A stretch of DNA of 49,549 nt from a bacterium DOLZORAL124_38_8 (GCA_002747745.1 PDQG01000007.1:1-49549), one strand, 5' to 3'. Numbered from the stretch's first letter, positions 32,024 to 40,927 are shown. Made by a program: numbers and translations. Notes: a model not told the origin generated them from the sequence alone.

Positions 32024-33778
32024 ATGATAGAAAGAATCTGTCGGGTGTCGGGAGAAAAATTTGAAATCACGAAAGAAGATTTGGAATTTTACATGAAAAT
32101 GGACGTGGTTACGAAGGAGCAGTTGGAGACGTTAACGAGTTTGCAAGTTGGTAGGTCTGCGAGTATAAATGAAGCCGATATTCCAGCTGAATTGTTGGTT
32201 GGCTTGCCTACGTTGTGTCCAACCGAAAGACAAAGACGGAGGTTAGCTTCCATTAATCAACGAGTACTACATAAAAATTCTTGTTCGGAAACACATAAAT
32301 CACTTATTTCTAATTATTCTCCAGAGTCAGGTATTCCAGTTGTTTCTATTTCGCACTGGTATTCGGATGATTTTGATGGTTTGAAGACGGGACGAAGTTT
32401 CGATTTTTCTCGTCCGTTTTTTGAGCAATTTTCAGCGTTAAATAAGGTTTCGGCTCGTCCTAATTTGATGAATACGCCCTCTTTTGATGAAAATTCAGCT
32501 TATACTCATCACTGTGGAAAAAGTAAAAATTGTTATTTACTTGTCGACTCTGATTTTAATAGAGATTGTGCCTACAGCACTTCACTAAATAACTGTGAAA
32601 ATGTGTATGATTCGTTTCGTGTTGATAAGTCAGAATTAGGGTACGAAAATATAGATTGTCAAAATTGTTATGATTCAAAATTTTTGCAAAATTCCCAAAA
32701 CTGTTCTAATTCGTGGTTTTTAAAAAATTGTATTGGATGTAACAATTGTTTTGGGTGTGTGAATTTGCGCAACAAAGAATATTATTTTTTGAATCAGAAA
32801 TGTTCGCCGGCAGAATATCAGCAAAAAATTGATTTGTTGTTGTTAACAAGGCATTCGTCTGTAGCTGGATTACGAGAAAAATTTCAAGATTATTGCCAAC
32901 AATTTCCGTATAAATTTATGGAGGGAAGACAAAATGAGGGGGTGTTGGGAAATTATTTAACCAATTGTAAGAATGCTTTGTATTGTTATGATTCGAGGAA
33001 TCAACATGACTGCAAATATGTCTACCAAGGATTTGAAACGGCACGAGATGTGCAAGATTGTATGGAAATTGGGGTGAATGCAGAATTGTTGTATGAGTGT
33101 TCGACTTGTGGATATGATGTGCAGAATTTACGGTTTTCTTTGTATTGTTTTGAACAATCTTCAAAGTTAGATTATTGCAATTATTGTTGGTCTTGTAAGG
33201 ATTGTTTTGGATGTGTTGGTTTGCGAAAGAAACAATATTGTATTTTGAATAAGCAGTATACACAAGAAGAATATGAAATGTTGGTTCCTCAAATCATCGA
33301 GCATATGAAAAAAACGGGTGAATGGGGAGAATATTTCCCGGTGAATATTTCGTCTTTTGCTTACAATGAATCGGTTGCGAATGAATATTTTCCGCTCACC
33401 AAAGAGATGGCGGTAGCTCAAAATTATCAATGGAAAGAGGATGTTGTTACTACGAAATATAAAGGAGAAATGTATCAAATACCTGATGATATTGCGGATG
33501 TATCAGATGAAATAGTAACCAAAATATTGCAATGTGAACGAAGTGGAAAGTTATATAAAATTCAAAAGGCAGAATTACGATTTTATCGAAAAATGAATCT
33601 GCCGATTCCACGTTTACATCCTGATGAACGTCACAAAGACCGAATGGCGTTGCGGAATCCGCGAGCTTTGTGGAAACGAACTTGTGGTGATTGTGGGTGT
33701 GAAATTCAAACGACGTTTGCCCCTGACCGTCCAGAAAAAATATTGTGTGAATCGTGTTATTTGCAAGTGGTTGACTAA
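32024..33778 (+). CDS. Cys-rich double zinc-ribbon family, paralogue E (584 aa)
   Basis: E is the most divergent copy. It has a type I N-terminus (G-R-S-A-S-I-N-E). The region after the second core block differs (A-V-A-Q-N-Y-Q-W-K-E-D-V-V-T-T-K-Y), with fewer residues before the C-terminal module. Both core blocks are preserved (C-F-G-C-V-N-L-R-N-K-E-Y-Y and C-F-G-C-V-G-L-R-K-K-Q-Y-C). The N-terminal ribbon is lost; the C-terminal ribbon is intact. At the DNA level it does not share the near-identical 3' end of A, B, C and F, so it has not recently exchanged with them. I start at the ATG at 32024, not the TTG before it. Confidence 0.85.
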   Translation: MIERICRVSGEKFEITKEDLEFYMKMDVVTKEQLETLTSLQVGRSASINEADIPAELLVGLPTLCPTERQRRRLASINQRVLHKNSCSETHKSLISNYSPESGIPVVSISHWYSDDFDGLKTGRSFDFSRPFFEQFSALNKVSARPNLMNTPSFDENSAYTHHCGKSKNCYLLVDSDFNRDCAYSTSLNNCENVYDSFRVDKSELGYENIDCQNCYDSKFLQNSQNCSNSWFLKNCIGCNNCFGCVNLRNKEYYFLNQKCSPAEYQQKIDLLLLTRHSSVAGLREKFQDYCQQFPYKFMEGRQNEGVLGNYLTNCKNALYCYDSRNQHDCKYVYQGFETARDVQDCMEIGVNAELLYECSTCGYDVQNLRFSLYCFEQSSKLDYCNYCWSCKDCFGCVGLRKKQYCILNKQYTQEEYEMLVPQIIEHMKKTGEWGEYFPVNISSFAYNESVANEYFPLTKEMAVAQNYQWKEDVVTTKYKGEMYQIPDDIADVSDEIVTKILQCERSGKLYKIQKAELRFYRKMNLPIPRLHPDERHKDRMALRNPRALWKRTCGDCGCEIQTTFAPDRPEKILCESCYLQVVD

Positions 33779-33904
33779 AAAAAATCCTCCCTTTAATAGA
33801 GGAGAAAATATATAAAGATATAATTTTGAAGTGGGTTGCCACGCTCACGCTCGCAATGACAATATATTTTATTGGTTAATTAAGAATAAATTTTCATAAT
33901 TCAT

Positions 33905-33935
33905 AATTCCCCGAATTTGTTTCGGGGGATTTTTT
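33905..33935 (+). terminator. terminator downstream of paralogue E
   Basis: AATTCCCCGAA and TTCGGGGGATT pair (one G-T) around TTTGT, followed by a T run. The 213-base stretch 33779-33991 otherwise holds a palindromic GC-rich repeat (TTGCCACGCTCACGCTCGCAA, near 33836-33856) of the dispersed intergenic type, and no gene. Confidence 0.8.
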
Positions 33936-33969
33936 AATAAAAATAATTTTGAAGCGTAATTGTTTTTTG

Positions 33970-33975
33970 TATAAT
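33970..33975 (+). promoter_or_regulatory. tRNA-Thr -10 box
   Basis: TATAAT, with a possible TTGAAG -35 box at 33949-33954 (15-base spacer), 16 bases before the tRNA. Confidence 0.5.
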
Positions 33976-33991
33976 TTGTTGGCAAATACTT

Positions 33992-34067
33992 GCCGCTGTA
34001 GCTCAGGTGGTAGAGCGCACCCATGGTAAGGGTGAGGTCACGGGTTCAAATCCCGTCAGTGGCTCCA
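33992..34067 (+). tRNA. tRNA-Thr (GGU anticodon)
   Basis: The 76-base gene has acceptor stem GCCGCTG/CAGTGGC and an encoded CCA. The D arm contains AGCTCAGGTGGTAGAGC, the anticodon loop ATGGTAA gives GGU, and the T arm has GGGTTCAAATCCC. Thr tRNAs are substrates of the t6A pathway whose tsaD and tsaB-like genes are also in this window. Confidence 0.95.
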
Positions 34068-34071
34068 GAGT

Positions 34072-34102
34072 CTCTATTTAGGCCTTTTGATAGAGGTTTT
34101 TT
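34072..34102 (+). terminator. tRNA-Thr terminator
   Basis: CTCTAT and ATAGAG pair around a 12-base loop, followed by six Ts. Confidence 0.6.
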
Positions 34103-34201
34103 CTTTTTGTGGTCAGTGTTTTTGGGTTCAATTCTTGACTTGAAAAGTTGTTTTTTTCGGCTTTATTTTTTTTTCATTATTTGTATAATAATCTTCGGAA
34201 A

Positions 34202-36481
34202 ATGAAGAAGAAAACATATTTGGTTCATATTCAGCAAGATAACAAAAAGAACGCCCGAGCTTTTGAAGAAATATTGGTGCAAATGCACGAATCGATTTTA
34301 GATCGGCAGGTTTCGTTTGAAATTATTGCGATGGGGCAAAATATGGGGTTTTGTTATACAGCCGATGAAGCGACCGCCAATATTGTGGAGGGGTTGATTT
34401 ATGCGAGTATGCCGGATACGGAAATTTTAGAAATTGATGATTTTACGAAAAAAATAACTACGAATACAAAGTTTTGTACGACCGAATTGAGTTTGCGACA
34501 AAATGATTTGTTTCCACTCAAAACGTATGACTTATTTGATGGAAATTCTTTGTCAGGGATTTTGAACGTGATGTCGAAAGTAAAACCGGGAGAAGGGATT
34601 TGGATTCAAACGGTGGTGAGTCCGAAAGAAGATTCGGGGATGCATCATTTTAAATTAAAATGGAAACAACGATTTAATAAAATCTCGCAGTCTTTTCGGG
34701 TCAAATATTGGTTTAAAAAAGGCGTGAAAGAATCGTTTGATACTAAAATTAAAGAGAAAGTTGCACAACGATCTTTTCAGGTTTCGATTCGGTTAGTAAC
34801 GTTGTCTGAAGGAAATCAAGCGGTGGCAGATATTCGAATGAAAGCACTGATTGGTGCTTGGCAAAATTTTAATACGCTTGATTTAAATCAAATTGATGCA
34901 GGAACTATTCGGAGAAACTCGAAAGCAGATTTGCGAAATTTCCGTTTACGAAAATCACACAACAGCTTTATGTTGTCAGCCAAAGAGTTGGCAACGATTT
35001 ACCATCTGCCAAATGCGCGTGAAGTACCAAATCTGATTCACGTGTTATCAAAAAAAGGAGAACCGCCAGCTGATTTACCAGTCGAAAAGGGAAGTAAAGA
35101 TATTTCGTTTTTTGGTGAAACTAATTTCCATGGAAAAGCGATTCCGTTTGGGCTCTACCGAAAAGACCGTCGCCGACATTTGTATGCGGTTGGGAAATCG
35201 GGGAGTGGGAAATCGAAAATGTTGGAATTGTTGATTAAGTCTGATATTGAAGCCGGAAAAGGCGTGGCGATTTTAGATCCGCATGGAGATTTGGTAGACA
35301 ATGTGTTAACGATGGTGCCAAAGGAACGAATCAAAGACGTGATTGTGTTTGATCCGTCTGATACCGAGTTTCCAATTACGTTTAATCCGCTGGCGGATGT
35401 GCCGCCCAAACTAAAAATGCGGGTAACGATTGGGTTTATTGAAATTTTTAAAAAACTATTTGGGGCGAACTGGACGCCACGGCTCGAGCATGTATTGCGG
35501 TACACTACTTTGGCCTTGTTAGATACGCCTGGAACGACGATTTTCTCGATTTTAAAAATGTTGACCGATAAAAATTATCGGCAAATGATTGTGCGAAATA
35601 TTAAAGAGTCAAACGTAAAAAACTTTTGGGTAAACGAATTTGCGGGGTGGTCAGAAAAATTTGATAGTGAAGCCATTACACCACTTTTGAATAAAGTTGG
35701 GCAGTTTGTTGCCACTGATATGATTCGAAACATGGTGTCGCAACCCGATAATAAGTTGGATTTCCGAGAAATTATGGATAACCAGAAAATCTTGTTGATG
35801 AAGGTATCAAAAGGGATTTTGGGAGAAGAAAATGCCGCTTTGCTGGGGGCGATGGCCATTACTAAAATATATCAAGCGGCGATGAGTCGAGCCGATACGA
35901 AAGAAGAAGATCGAGTGGATTTCTATTTTTACGTCGATGAGTTCCAAAACTTTGCGACGGATACCTTTGATGAAATCTTGTCGGAAGCCCGAAAATATCG
36001 TTTGAATTTAACGATTGCTCATCAGTTCTTGGGGCAATTATCAAACAAAATTCGTACCACCGTGTTTGGGAATGTTGGGTCAATGATTTCGTTCCGAGTG
36101 GGAGGAGACGATGCGGCTATTCTAGCGCAAGAATATAATCCACGATTTTCAGAACGAGACATTATTAATTTAGGAGTGCGAGAATTTTATACGAAATTAT
36201 CTATCAACGGTGAACTGCGAGAAGCGTTTTCTGGTCGAACATTGTTTATTAGTAATCCGAAAGAAAATTTTGCCGAGGAATGTATGAAAAACTCACGAGA
36301 AAATTATTGTCGTCCAGTAGAGCAAGTGCAAGAACTGCTTAAAAATTGGGAAGAAGGCAAAACTGAAGCTCCGAAAAAAGAGAAAAATGTTTCTGCGAAA
36401 AAAACGTCGAAACCCAAAACGGAAAGTCAACCCGCAGCGTTAGGAATGGAAGAAGACGATTTTGGGTCGCCGTTATTGTAA
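34202..36481 (+). CDS. VirD4/TraG-like type IV secretion or conjugation ATPase
   Basis: The 759-aa protein has a non-catalytic N-terminal region (1-300) without clear membrane helices, then a HerA/FtsK-type ATPase. Walker A is G-K-S-G-S-G-K-S at 331-338, followed by I-L-D-P-H-G-D-L-V. Walker B is F-Y-V-D-E-F-Q-N-F near 590, then a sensor region A-R-K-Y-R-L-N-L-T-I-A-H-Q-F, which is diagnostic of TraG/VirD4/TraD-type DNA-pumping ATPases. The tail is Lys-rich and disordered. In CPR genomes such ATPases often lack a full secretion system; no other T4SS gene is seen here. TATAAT (34184-34189) is 12 bases before the ATG. Confidence 0.85.
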   Translation: MKKKTYLVHIQQDNKKNARAFEEILVQMHESILDRQVSFEIIAMGQNMGFCYTADEATANIVEGLIYASMPDTEILEIDDFTKKITTNTKFCTTELSLRQNDLFPLKTYDLFDGNSLSGILNVMSKVKPGEGIWIQTVVSPKEDSGMHHFKLKWKQRFNKISQSFRVKYWFKKGVKESFDTKIKEKVAQRSFQVSIRLVTLSEGNQAVADIRMKALIGAWQNFNTLDLNQIDAGTIRRNSKADLRNFRLRKSHNSFMLSAKELATIYHLPNAREVPNLIHVLSKKGEPPADLPVEKGSKDISFFGETNFHGKAIPFGLYRKDRRRHLYAVGKSGSGKSKMLELLIKSDIEAGKGVAILDPHGDLVDNVLTMVPKERIKDVIVFDPSDTEFPITFNPLADVPPKLKMRVTIGFIEIFKKLFGANWTPRLEHVLRYTTLALLDTPGTTIFSILKMLTDKNYRQMIVRNIKESNVKNFWVNEFAGWSEKFDSEAITPLLNKVGQFVATDMIRNMVSQPDNKLDFREIMDNQKILLMKVSKGILGEENAALLGAMAITKIYQAAMSRADTKEEDRVDFYFYVDEFQNFATDTFDEILSEARKYRLNLTIAHQFLGQLSNKIRTTVFGNVGSMISFRVGGDDAAILAQEYNPRFSERDIINLGVREFYTKLSINGELREAFSGRTLFISNPKENFAEECMKNSRENYCRPVEQVQELLKNWEEGKTEAPKKEKNVSAKKTSKPKTESQPAALGMEEDDFGSPLL

Positions 36482-36496
36482 GGGGGAAGATTTTTG

Positions 36497-36524
36497 TTGA
36501 TTTTTTTTTAAAATGGTGTATAAT
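36497..36524 (+). promoter_or_regulatory. promoter of the 84-aa hypothetical gene
   Basis: TTGATT (36497-36502), 16-base spacer, TATAAT (36519-36524) preceded by TG. The leader of about 23 bases ends in AACCATTATGTATT, matching the leader before 11224. Confidence 0.65.
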
Positions 36525-36553
36525 ATAATTATGTTTATTAACCATTATGTATT

Positions 36554-36808
36554 ATGTCTGAAATAATTAACGGTTTTCGAGTTGATGAAGTGCCTATTGA
36601 TGAACAGGGCTCACATCATATAAGTGTAGATTATGATGGAGGTTTTATGAAAAGGATTAATGAATCTTGGGAAAAATTTATGAAAGAATATAGTTTCAGT
36701 AAAATGTTCGATGAGCCCCGTGTTGATCCTGATTTCATAAATTATCCAGAATCTCCTCATGATAGGATAATGATGATGTTGCCCGAAGAAGACGATTTAC
36801 AGTTATAA
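36554..36808 (+). CDS. small acidic hypothetical protein, 84 aa
   Basis: I do not recognise it. The protein is acidic (Asp/Glu-rich at both ends) and soluble, with a central helix around R-I-N-E-S-W-E-K-F-M-K-E-Y and a tail D-R-I-M-M-M-L-P-E-E-D-D. A good promoter and a 5' leader shared with another small gene (11224) support it being real. It overlaps the convergent MFS gene by 6 bases. Confidence 0.6.
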   Translation: MSEIINGFRVDEVPIDEQGSHHISVDYDGGFMKRINESWEKFMKEYSFSKMFDEPRVDPDFINYPESPHDRIMMMLPEEDDLQL

Positions 36809-38005
36809 CCGACGTAATGTTTGGAAATAAAAAATCTCGAATAATAGTATAAGGGCGATTATAACAAAGGTGTATCCGCCAATTGTTACATAAAGAAAGC
36901 CTGTAAGAATGGGGGAGAAAACGGCCATAATGGAACTAATAGATTCATTAAGTCCGGATGCTTCGCCTTGTTTGGTTTGGTCAACCGCGTGAGACAGTAA
37001 TGATTTAATGGTTGGAAAACTGAGTGAAATTCCTAAATTAATAAAATAATATAGGCCGACAAACACGCCAATATTCACGGGAATGGTAAATAATAATAAA
37101 CCAACAAATAGGGCGAGCTGTCCGAGCATGAGGGTTTTGAGTGGGCCGAATTTTTTGAGGAATAATTTTAAAACGAAGGTTTGGTTTATCATCATAAAGA
37201 CGCCACTGGCCAAAAAGAAAAATCCTAATTCTTTGGGGGTGAACTGAAATAAATCAATAATATAAAGAGCTATAATAGAACTGTATCCACTCATAACAAA
37301 TGAAAAGGTTCCATTGATGTTAAAAATATTTAGAACAAATTTATTGTTCGAAAAATGTCGTATTTTTTTCCATAATTGGAGGTGTTGTAGAAGTGAAAAT
37401 TTAGTGTGCGGAGCCCGATGTTGCACCGATAAAGATTCTTTTAATCCAAACAAACTTAATAACGTAACGAATGAAATTAGCGTTGCTACGAGAGCTGTTC
37501 CGAGATAACCAATGGAAAAACTGGATGAAAACCCTCCGAGTGTGGGACCAATAATCATGGCTAACCCAAAGGCGGCTCCAACATAGCCAAAATATTGAGG
37601 TCGTTCTTTAGGGGGAATTAAATCGGCAATGTAGGCCCCCGCCACAGAATTATTCCCACCAGTTAGTCCATCGGTTAACCGAGAAATTCCAATGACCAGT
37701 AATGGGGCAAAGGCGAGTCCTAAAAAATTCTGGTCCACAAAATAGGCTCCGCTGAAAATAAGCCAACTGAGAAGCGTTCCTGCCTGACTGAGAATTAATA
37801 TTTTTTTTCGTCCGTAAATATCACTCAGTTTTCCGAGCCACGCACTACCAATAAATTGTGCGGCGGAAAATGAGGCAATTAGAATACTATACCAAATCTT
37901 GCTGGCGCCGTAACTTTGCACGATAAATGGGAGCACGGGAATCAGAATAAAAAAACTGATACCGTTGACAAAATAGAGGCATAAAATAGGGAAGACTTTT
38001 TTCAT
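36803..38005 (-). CDS. MFS transporter, TetA-like drug/proton antiporter type
   Basis: The 400-aa protein has about 12 membrane helices and the MFS motif A after helix 2, G-K-L-S-D-I-Y-G-R-K-K. The motif C region is A-F-G-L-A-M-I-I-G-P-T-L-G-G in helix 5, as in drug:H+ antiporters. I start at the ATG at 38005, which puts the first helix right at the N-terminus. The upstream TTG at 38071 would add 22 polar residues and run into the tsaD promoter. The substrate is unknown. Confidence 0.88.
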   Translation of the reverse strand: MKKVFPILCLYFVNGISFFILIPVLPFIVQSYGASKIWYSILIASFSAAQFIGSAWLGKLSDIYGRKKILILSQAGTLLSWLIFSGAYFVDQNFLGLAFAPLLVIGISRLTDGLTGGNNSVAGAYIADLIPPKERPQYFGYVGAAFGLAMIIGPTLGGFSSSFSIGYLGTALVATLISFVTLLSLFGLKESLSVQHRAPHTKFSLLQHLQLWKKIRHFSNNKFVLNIFNINGTFSFVMSGYSSIIALYIIDLFQFTPKELGFFFLASGVFMMINQTFVLKLFLKKFGPLKTLMLGQLALFVGLLLFTIPVNIGVFVGLYYFINLGISLSFPTIKSLLSHAVDQTKQGEASGLNESISSIMAVFSPILTGFLYVTIGGYTFVIIALILLFEIFYFQTLRRL

Positions 38006-38064
38006 ATACGCATGGTAAATAAAATGATGTTTTTGCAAACTTTTAAGGTGCGTGTTGAAGTGTT

Positions 38065-38092
38065 TTGTCAAAAAAGAAGAAATGTTTATAGT
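38065..38092 (+). promoter_or_regulatory. tsaD promoter (leaderless)
   Basis: TTGTCA (38065-38070), 16-base spacer, TATAGT (38087-38092), then 8 bases to the ATG at 38101. It probably also drives paralogue F. Confidence 0.65.
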
Positions 38093-38100
38093 AACACTGT

Positions 38101-39156
38101 ATGAAAATTTTAGCTTTTGAGACTTCGTGTGATGATACGGCGGTGGCCGTAATAGAAGACGGCACTAAAGTTTTGAGTAATGTGCGTATTTCTCAATCCG
38201 ACCATGAAGCGTGGGGAGGCGTTGTACCCGAGTTGGCCGCCCGTTTGCACGCTGAAAACTGGCGTAGAACTTATGAACAAGCATTAGAAACGGCCAAATG
38301 TTCGATGCAAGATATTGATGCGGTGGCGGTTACACAAGGGCCAGGGCTCCAAACTTCGCTGTTAACCGGAACCACGGCGGCGACTTTTTTGGCACATTTG
38401 TACCAAAAACCACTTATTCCCGTGCATCATATTTATGGGCATATTTGTTCGTCTTTATTGGAGCGGAAACCGTCTGATATTCAGTTTCCGGTTTTGGTGT
38501 TGACGGTTTCGGGGGGGCACACAAGTATGTATGTATGGAAAAGTTTTTGCGAGGTTGAATTGCTTGGCACCACGCTTGATGACGCGGCAGGAGAAGCATT
38601 TGATAAAACCGCTCGTATGCTGGGATTAGGGTATCCTGGTGGGCCAATTGTGTCTGACCGAGCGTTAAAAGGAAATCGGGAGCAATACGATTTACCGCGT
38701 ATTTATTTAGCCAAAGAGTCACTTGATTTTTCGTTTTCAGGATTAAAATCAGCGATATTCCGTTTGGTTGAAGCCGAAAAGGACGCGCACGGTGTATTGT
38801 CGGAGCAATTTGTAAACGATGTGTGTGCTTCGTTTGAAAAAGCGGTCGAACGAATTTTTCACAAAAAAATTACGCGTGTGTTAGAGCGATTTCCAGATAT
38901 TCAACAAGTACATTTTGTGGGCGGAGTTTCGGCCAACACGTACTTGCGGTCGTCGTTTGAGACGTTTTTAAAAAAACAAGGACGGGCATTGTTACGACCG
39001 AAAAACTTTGCGTATTGTACCGATAACGCTGCTATGATTGGCGCTGCAGCTCAGTGCTTGTATAATCAGTTCGGAGACCGCGTGTTTACTGCAAGTGTCT
39101 CGCCCTTGTCTCGTTGGGATCTGTCGGTATTTTTACAAAATTTACAATCCAAATAA
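38101..39156 (+). CDS. tsaD: tRNA N6-adenosine threonylcarbamoyltransferase
   Basis: TsaD transfers threonylcarbamoyl from TC-AMP to A37 of ANN-decoding tRNAs. The 351-aa sequence has E-T-S-C-D-D-T at 7-13, Q-G-P-G-L near 79-83, and the metal-binding H-x-x-x-H at 110 and 114 (V-H-H-I-Y-G-H). S-G-G-H-T is near 139, D-D-A-A-G-E-A-F-D-K is near 161, and V-G-G-V-S-A-N lies near 281. Length is normal. Paralogue F starts one base after its stop codon, so the two form a transcription unit. Confidence 0.97.
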   Translation: MKILAFETSCDDTAVAVIEDGTKVLSNVRISQSDHEAWGGVVPELAARLHAENWRRTYEQALETAKCSMQDIDAVAVTQGPGLQTSLLTGTTAATFLAHLYQKPLIPVHHIYGHICSSLLERKPSDIQFPVLVLTVSGGHTSMYVWKSFCEVELLGTTLDDAAGEAFDKTARMLGLGYPGGPIVSDRALKGNREQYDLPRIYLAKESLDFSFSGLKSAIFRLVEAEKDAHGVLSEQFVNDVCASFEKAVERIFHKKITRVLERFPDIQQVHFVGGVSANTYLRSSFETFLKKQGRALLRPKNFAYCTDNAAMIGAAAQCLYNQFGDRVFTASVSPLSRWDLSVFLQNLQSK

Positions 39157-39157
39157 A

Positions 39158-40927
39158 ATGATAGAACGAATATGTCGGAAATCGGGAGAAAAATTTGAAA
39201 TCACAAAAGATGATTTAGAATTTTATGCCAAAATGGGGGTGATTACGGCAGAACAATTGGAGAAGTTGACGAGTTTGCCAGTGGGCGAGTCGGCAAGTAT
39301 AAGCGAATCCAATATTCTGCAAGAATTACTTATTGGTTTGCCAACATTGTGTCCTGATGAGCGACAACGGAGACGATATTCTTGGATTAATTTACGAAAC
39401 TTATACAAAAGGACGTGTGTGGTGACAGGAAAAGAATTGGTTTCTATCTTTTCTCCAGATATTCCTTTGCAAGTGGTTGATATTGAATACTGGTGGAGTG
39501 ATGAATGGGACGGAAGAGATTTTGGGCGAGATTTTGACTTTTCAAAACCATTCTTTGAGCAATTTAAAGCGCTACTTTATTCGTCTTTTATTCCGCCTGT
39601 TTCGAGAAATTTTTCAAGAGATGAAAACTCAGATTATACTCATGCAGCTTGTAAAAATAAGAATTGTTATTTGATTTTTGATTCGGGTTTTAACGAAGAT
39701 TGTTGTTACAGTTTTTCAATAAATAATTGTCAGGATTGTTTCGATTGTTTTCGGGTAGAAAAATCACAACTCTGTTTTGAATGTATTGATTGTTTGAATT
39801 GTTATGAGTGTCTTTTTACTCAAAATTCTACCAATTGTTCATCGGTTTGGTTCTCAAAAAATTGTATTGGTTGTGAAAATTGTTTTGGTTGTGTGAATCT
39901 GAGAAATAAGAAATATTATTTTTTGAACAAACCTTATACGAAGCGTGAATATGAACAAAAAATAAATGAATTATCGTTAGAGACGAATCAGGGTATATAT
40001 CATTTGCGAAAGAATTTTTTGGATTTTGTAAAAAAATTTCCCCATAAATTTATATATGGGGTTCAAAACGAGAATGTTTTAGGTGACTATTTAACAAATT
40101 CGAAAAATGCTTGCTATTGTTTTGATTCTAGACGACAGGAAGATTGTAAATACATTCAGCAGGGCTGGGAAGATGCAAAAGATGCCATGGACTGTACGGA
40201 TATTGGTTTGAATGCCGAACTTTTGTATGAATGTACAAACATTGGAGATAACGTGTATAGGGATTTGTTTTCTACTCATTGCTTTCCTACTATTAGAGAT
40301 TCTCATTATTGTTACTTTACAAATCTTTCTAAAAATCTTTTTGGTTGTGTTGGTTTAAGAAATGCCCAATATTGTATTCTTAATAAGCAATATAGTAAGG
40401 AAGAATATTTTGAACTACGAGAAAAAATAATAAATCATATGAAACAAACCGGCGAGTGGGGTGAGTTTTTCCCAGTTGCTTTATCTCCACTTTCTTATAA
40501 TCAAACTTTTGCCCAAGAATACTATCCACTTACAAAGGATGGAGCAGAAAAGAGAGGCTATAAATGGAAAGAAGAAACAATTAATAAAAAATATGAAACA
40601 TTAAAACAATCATTTGATTGGAACCAAATACCTGATGATATACAAGAAGTTGGAGATAATATATTAACCAAAGTGTTATTCTGTGAACGGAGTGGAAAAC
40701 CATACCAAATTCAAAAAGCGGAACTGAAGTTCTACCGCAAAATGAATCTTCCAATTCCACGTTTACACCCAGATGAACGACATAAAGACCGAATGAAACT
40801 GCGAAACCCACGAAAACTGTATCAACGAACCTGTGCGGATTGCCAAAAAGCAATCCAAACGACCTTTGCTCCAGACCGTCCAGAAAAAATACTGTGTGAA
40901 GATTGTTATTTGAAGGTGGTGGATTAA
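39158..40927 (+). CDS. Cys-rich double zinc-ribbon family, paralogue F (589 aa)
   Basis: F has a type I N-terminus nearly identical to that of A (G-E-S-A-S-I-S-E-S-N). The core resembles E in its first half, with matching order of Cys and aromatic residues (H-A-A-C-K-N-K-N-C-Y-L-I-F-D). The C-terminal 260 nt match A, B and C closely, so F looks like a mosaic of E-like and A-like parts. The second core block is N-L-F-G-C-V-G-L-R-N, with its first Cys replaced by Leu. The N-terminal ribbon is lost; the C-terminal ribbon is intact. It is coupled to tsaD by a one-base gap. I see no terminator before the rpsJ promoter 135 bases downstream. Confidence 0.85.
   Translation: MIERICRKSGEKFEITKDDLEFYAKMGVITAEQLEKLTSLPVGESASISESNILQELLIGLPTLCPDERQRRRYSWINLRNLYKRTCVVTGKELVSIFSPDIPLQVVDIEYWWSDEWDGRDFGRDFDFSKPFFEQFKALLYSSFIPPVSRNFSRDENSDYTHAACKNKNCYLIFDSGFNEDCCYSFSINNCQDCFDCFRVEKSQLCFECIDCLNCYECLFTQNSTNCSSVWFSKNCIGCENCFGCVNLRNKKYYFLNKPYTKREYEQKINELSLETNQGIYHLRKNFLDFVKKFPHKFIYGVQNENVLGDYLTNSKNACYCFDSRRQEDCKYIQQGWEDAKDAMDCTDIGLNAELLYECTNIGDNVYRDLFSTHCFPTIRDSHYCYFTNLSKNLFGCVGLRNAQYCILNKQYSKEEYFELREKIINHMKQTGEWGEFFPVALSPLSYNQTFAQEYYPLTKDGAEKRGYKWKEETINKKYETLKQSFDWNQIPDDIQEVGDNILTKVLFCERSGKPYQIQKAELKFYRKMNLPIPRLHPDERHKDRMKLRNPRKLYQRTCADCQKAIQTTFAPDRPEKILCEDCYLKVVD

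Noticed and set aside
33785..33808. Hairpin TCCTC..GAGGA just after paralogue E as its terminator
   Set aside because: On the plus strand no T run follows. It would work only on the minus strand, where no gene is transcribed toward it. The hairpin at 33905-33935 is a better terminator.
34202..36481. Integrated conjugative element around the VirD4/TraG-like ATPase, next to tRNA-Thr
   Set aside because: No integrase, relaxase or other secretion genes, and no duplicated tRNA 3' end (attachment site) that I can find within the window.
13983..40927. Diversity-generating retroelement acting on the variable cores
   Set aside because: I find no reverse transcriptase, template repeat or adenine-biased pattern in the window. 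The cores differ by many substitutions and length changes, not by clustered adenine changes.
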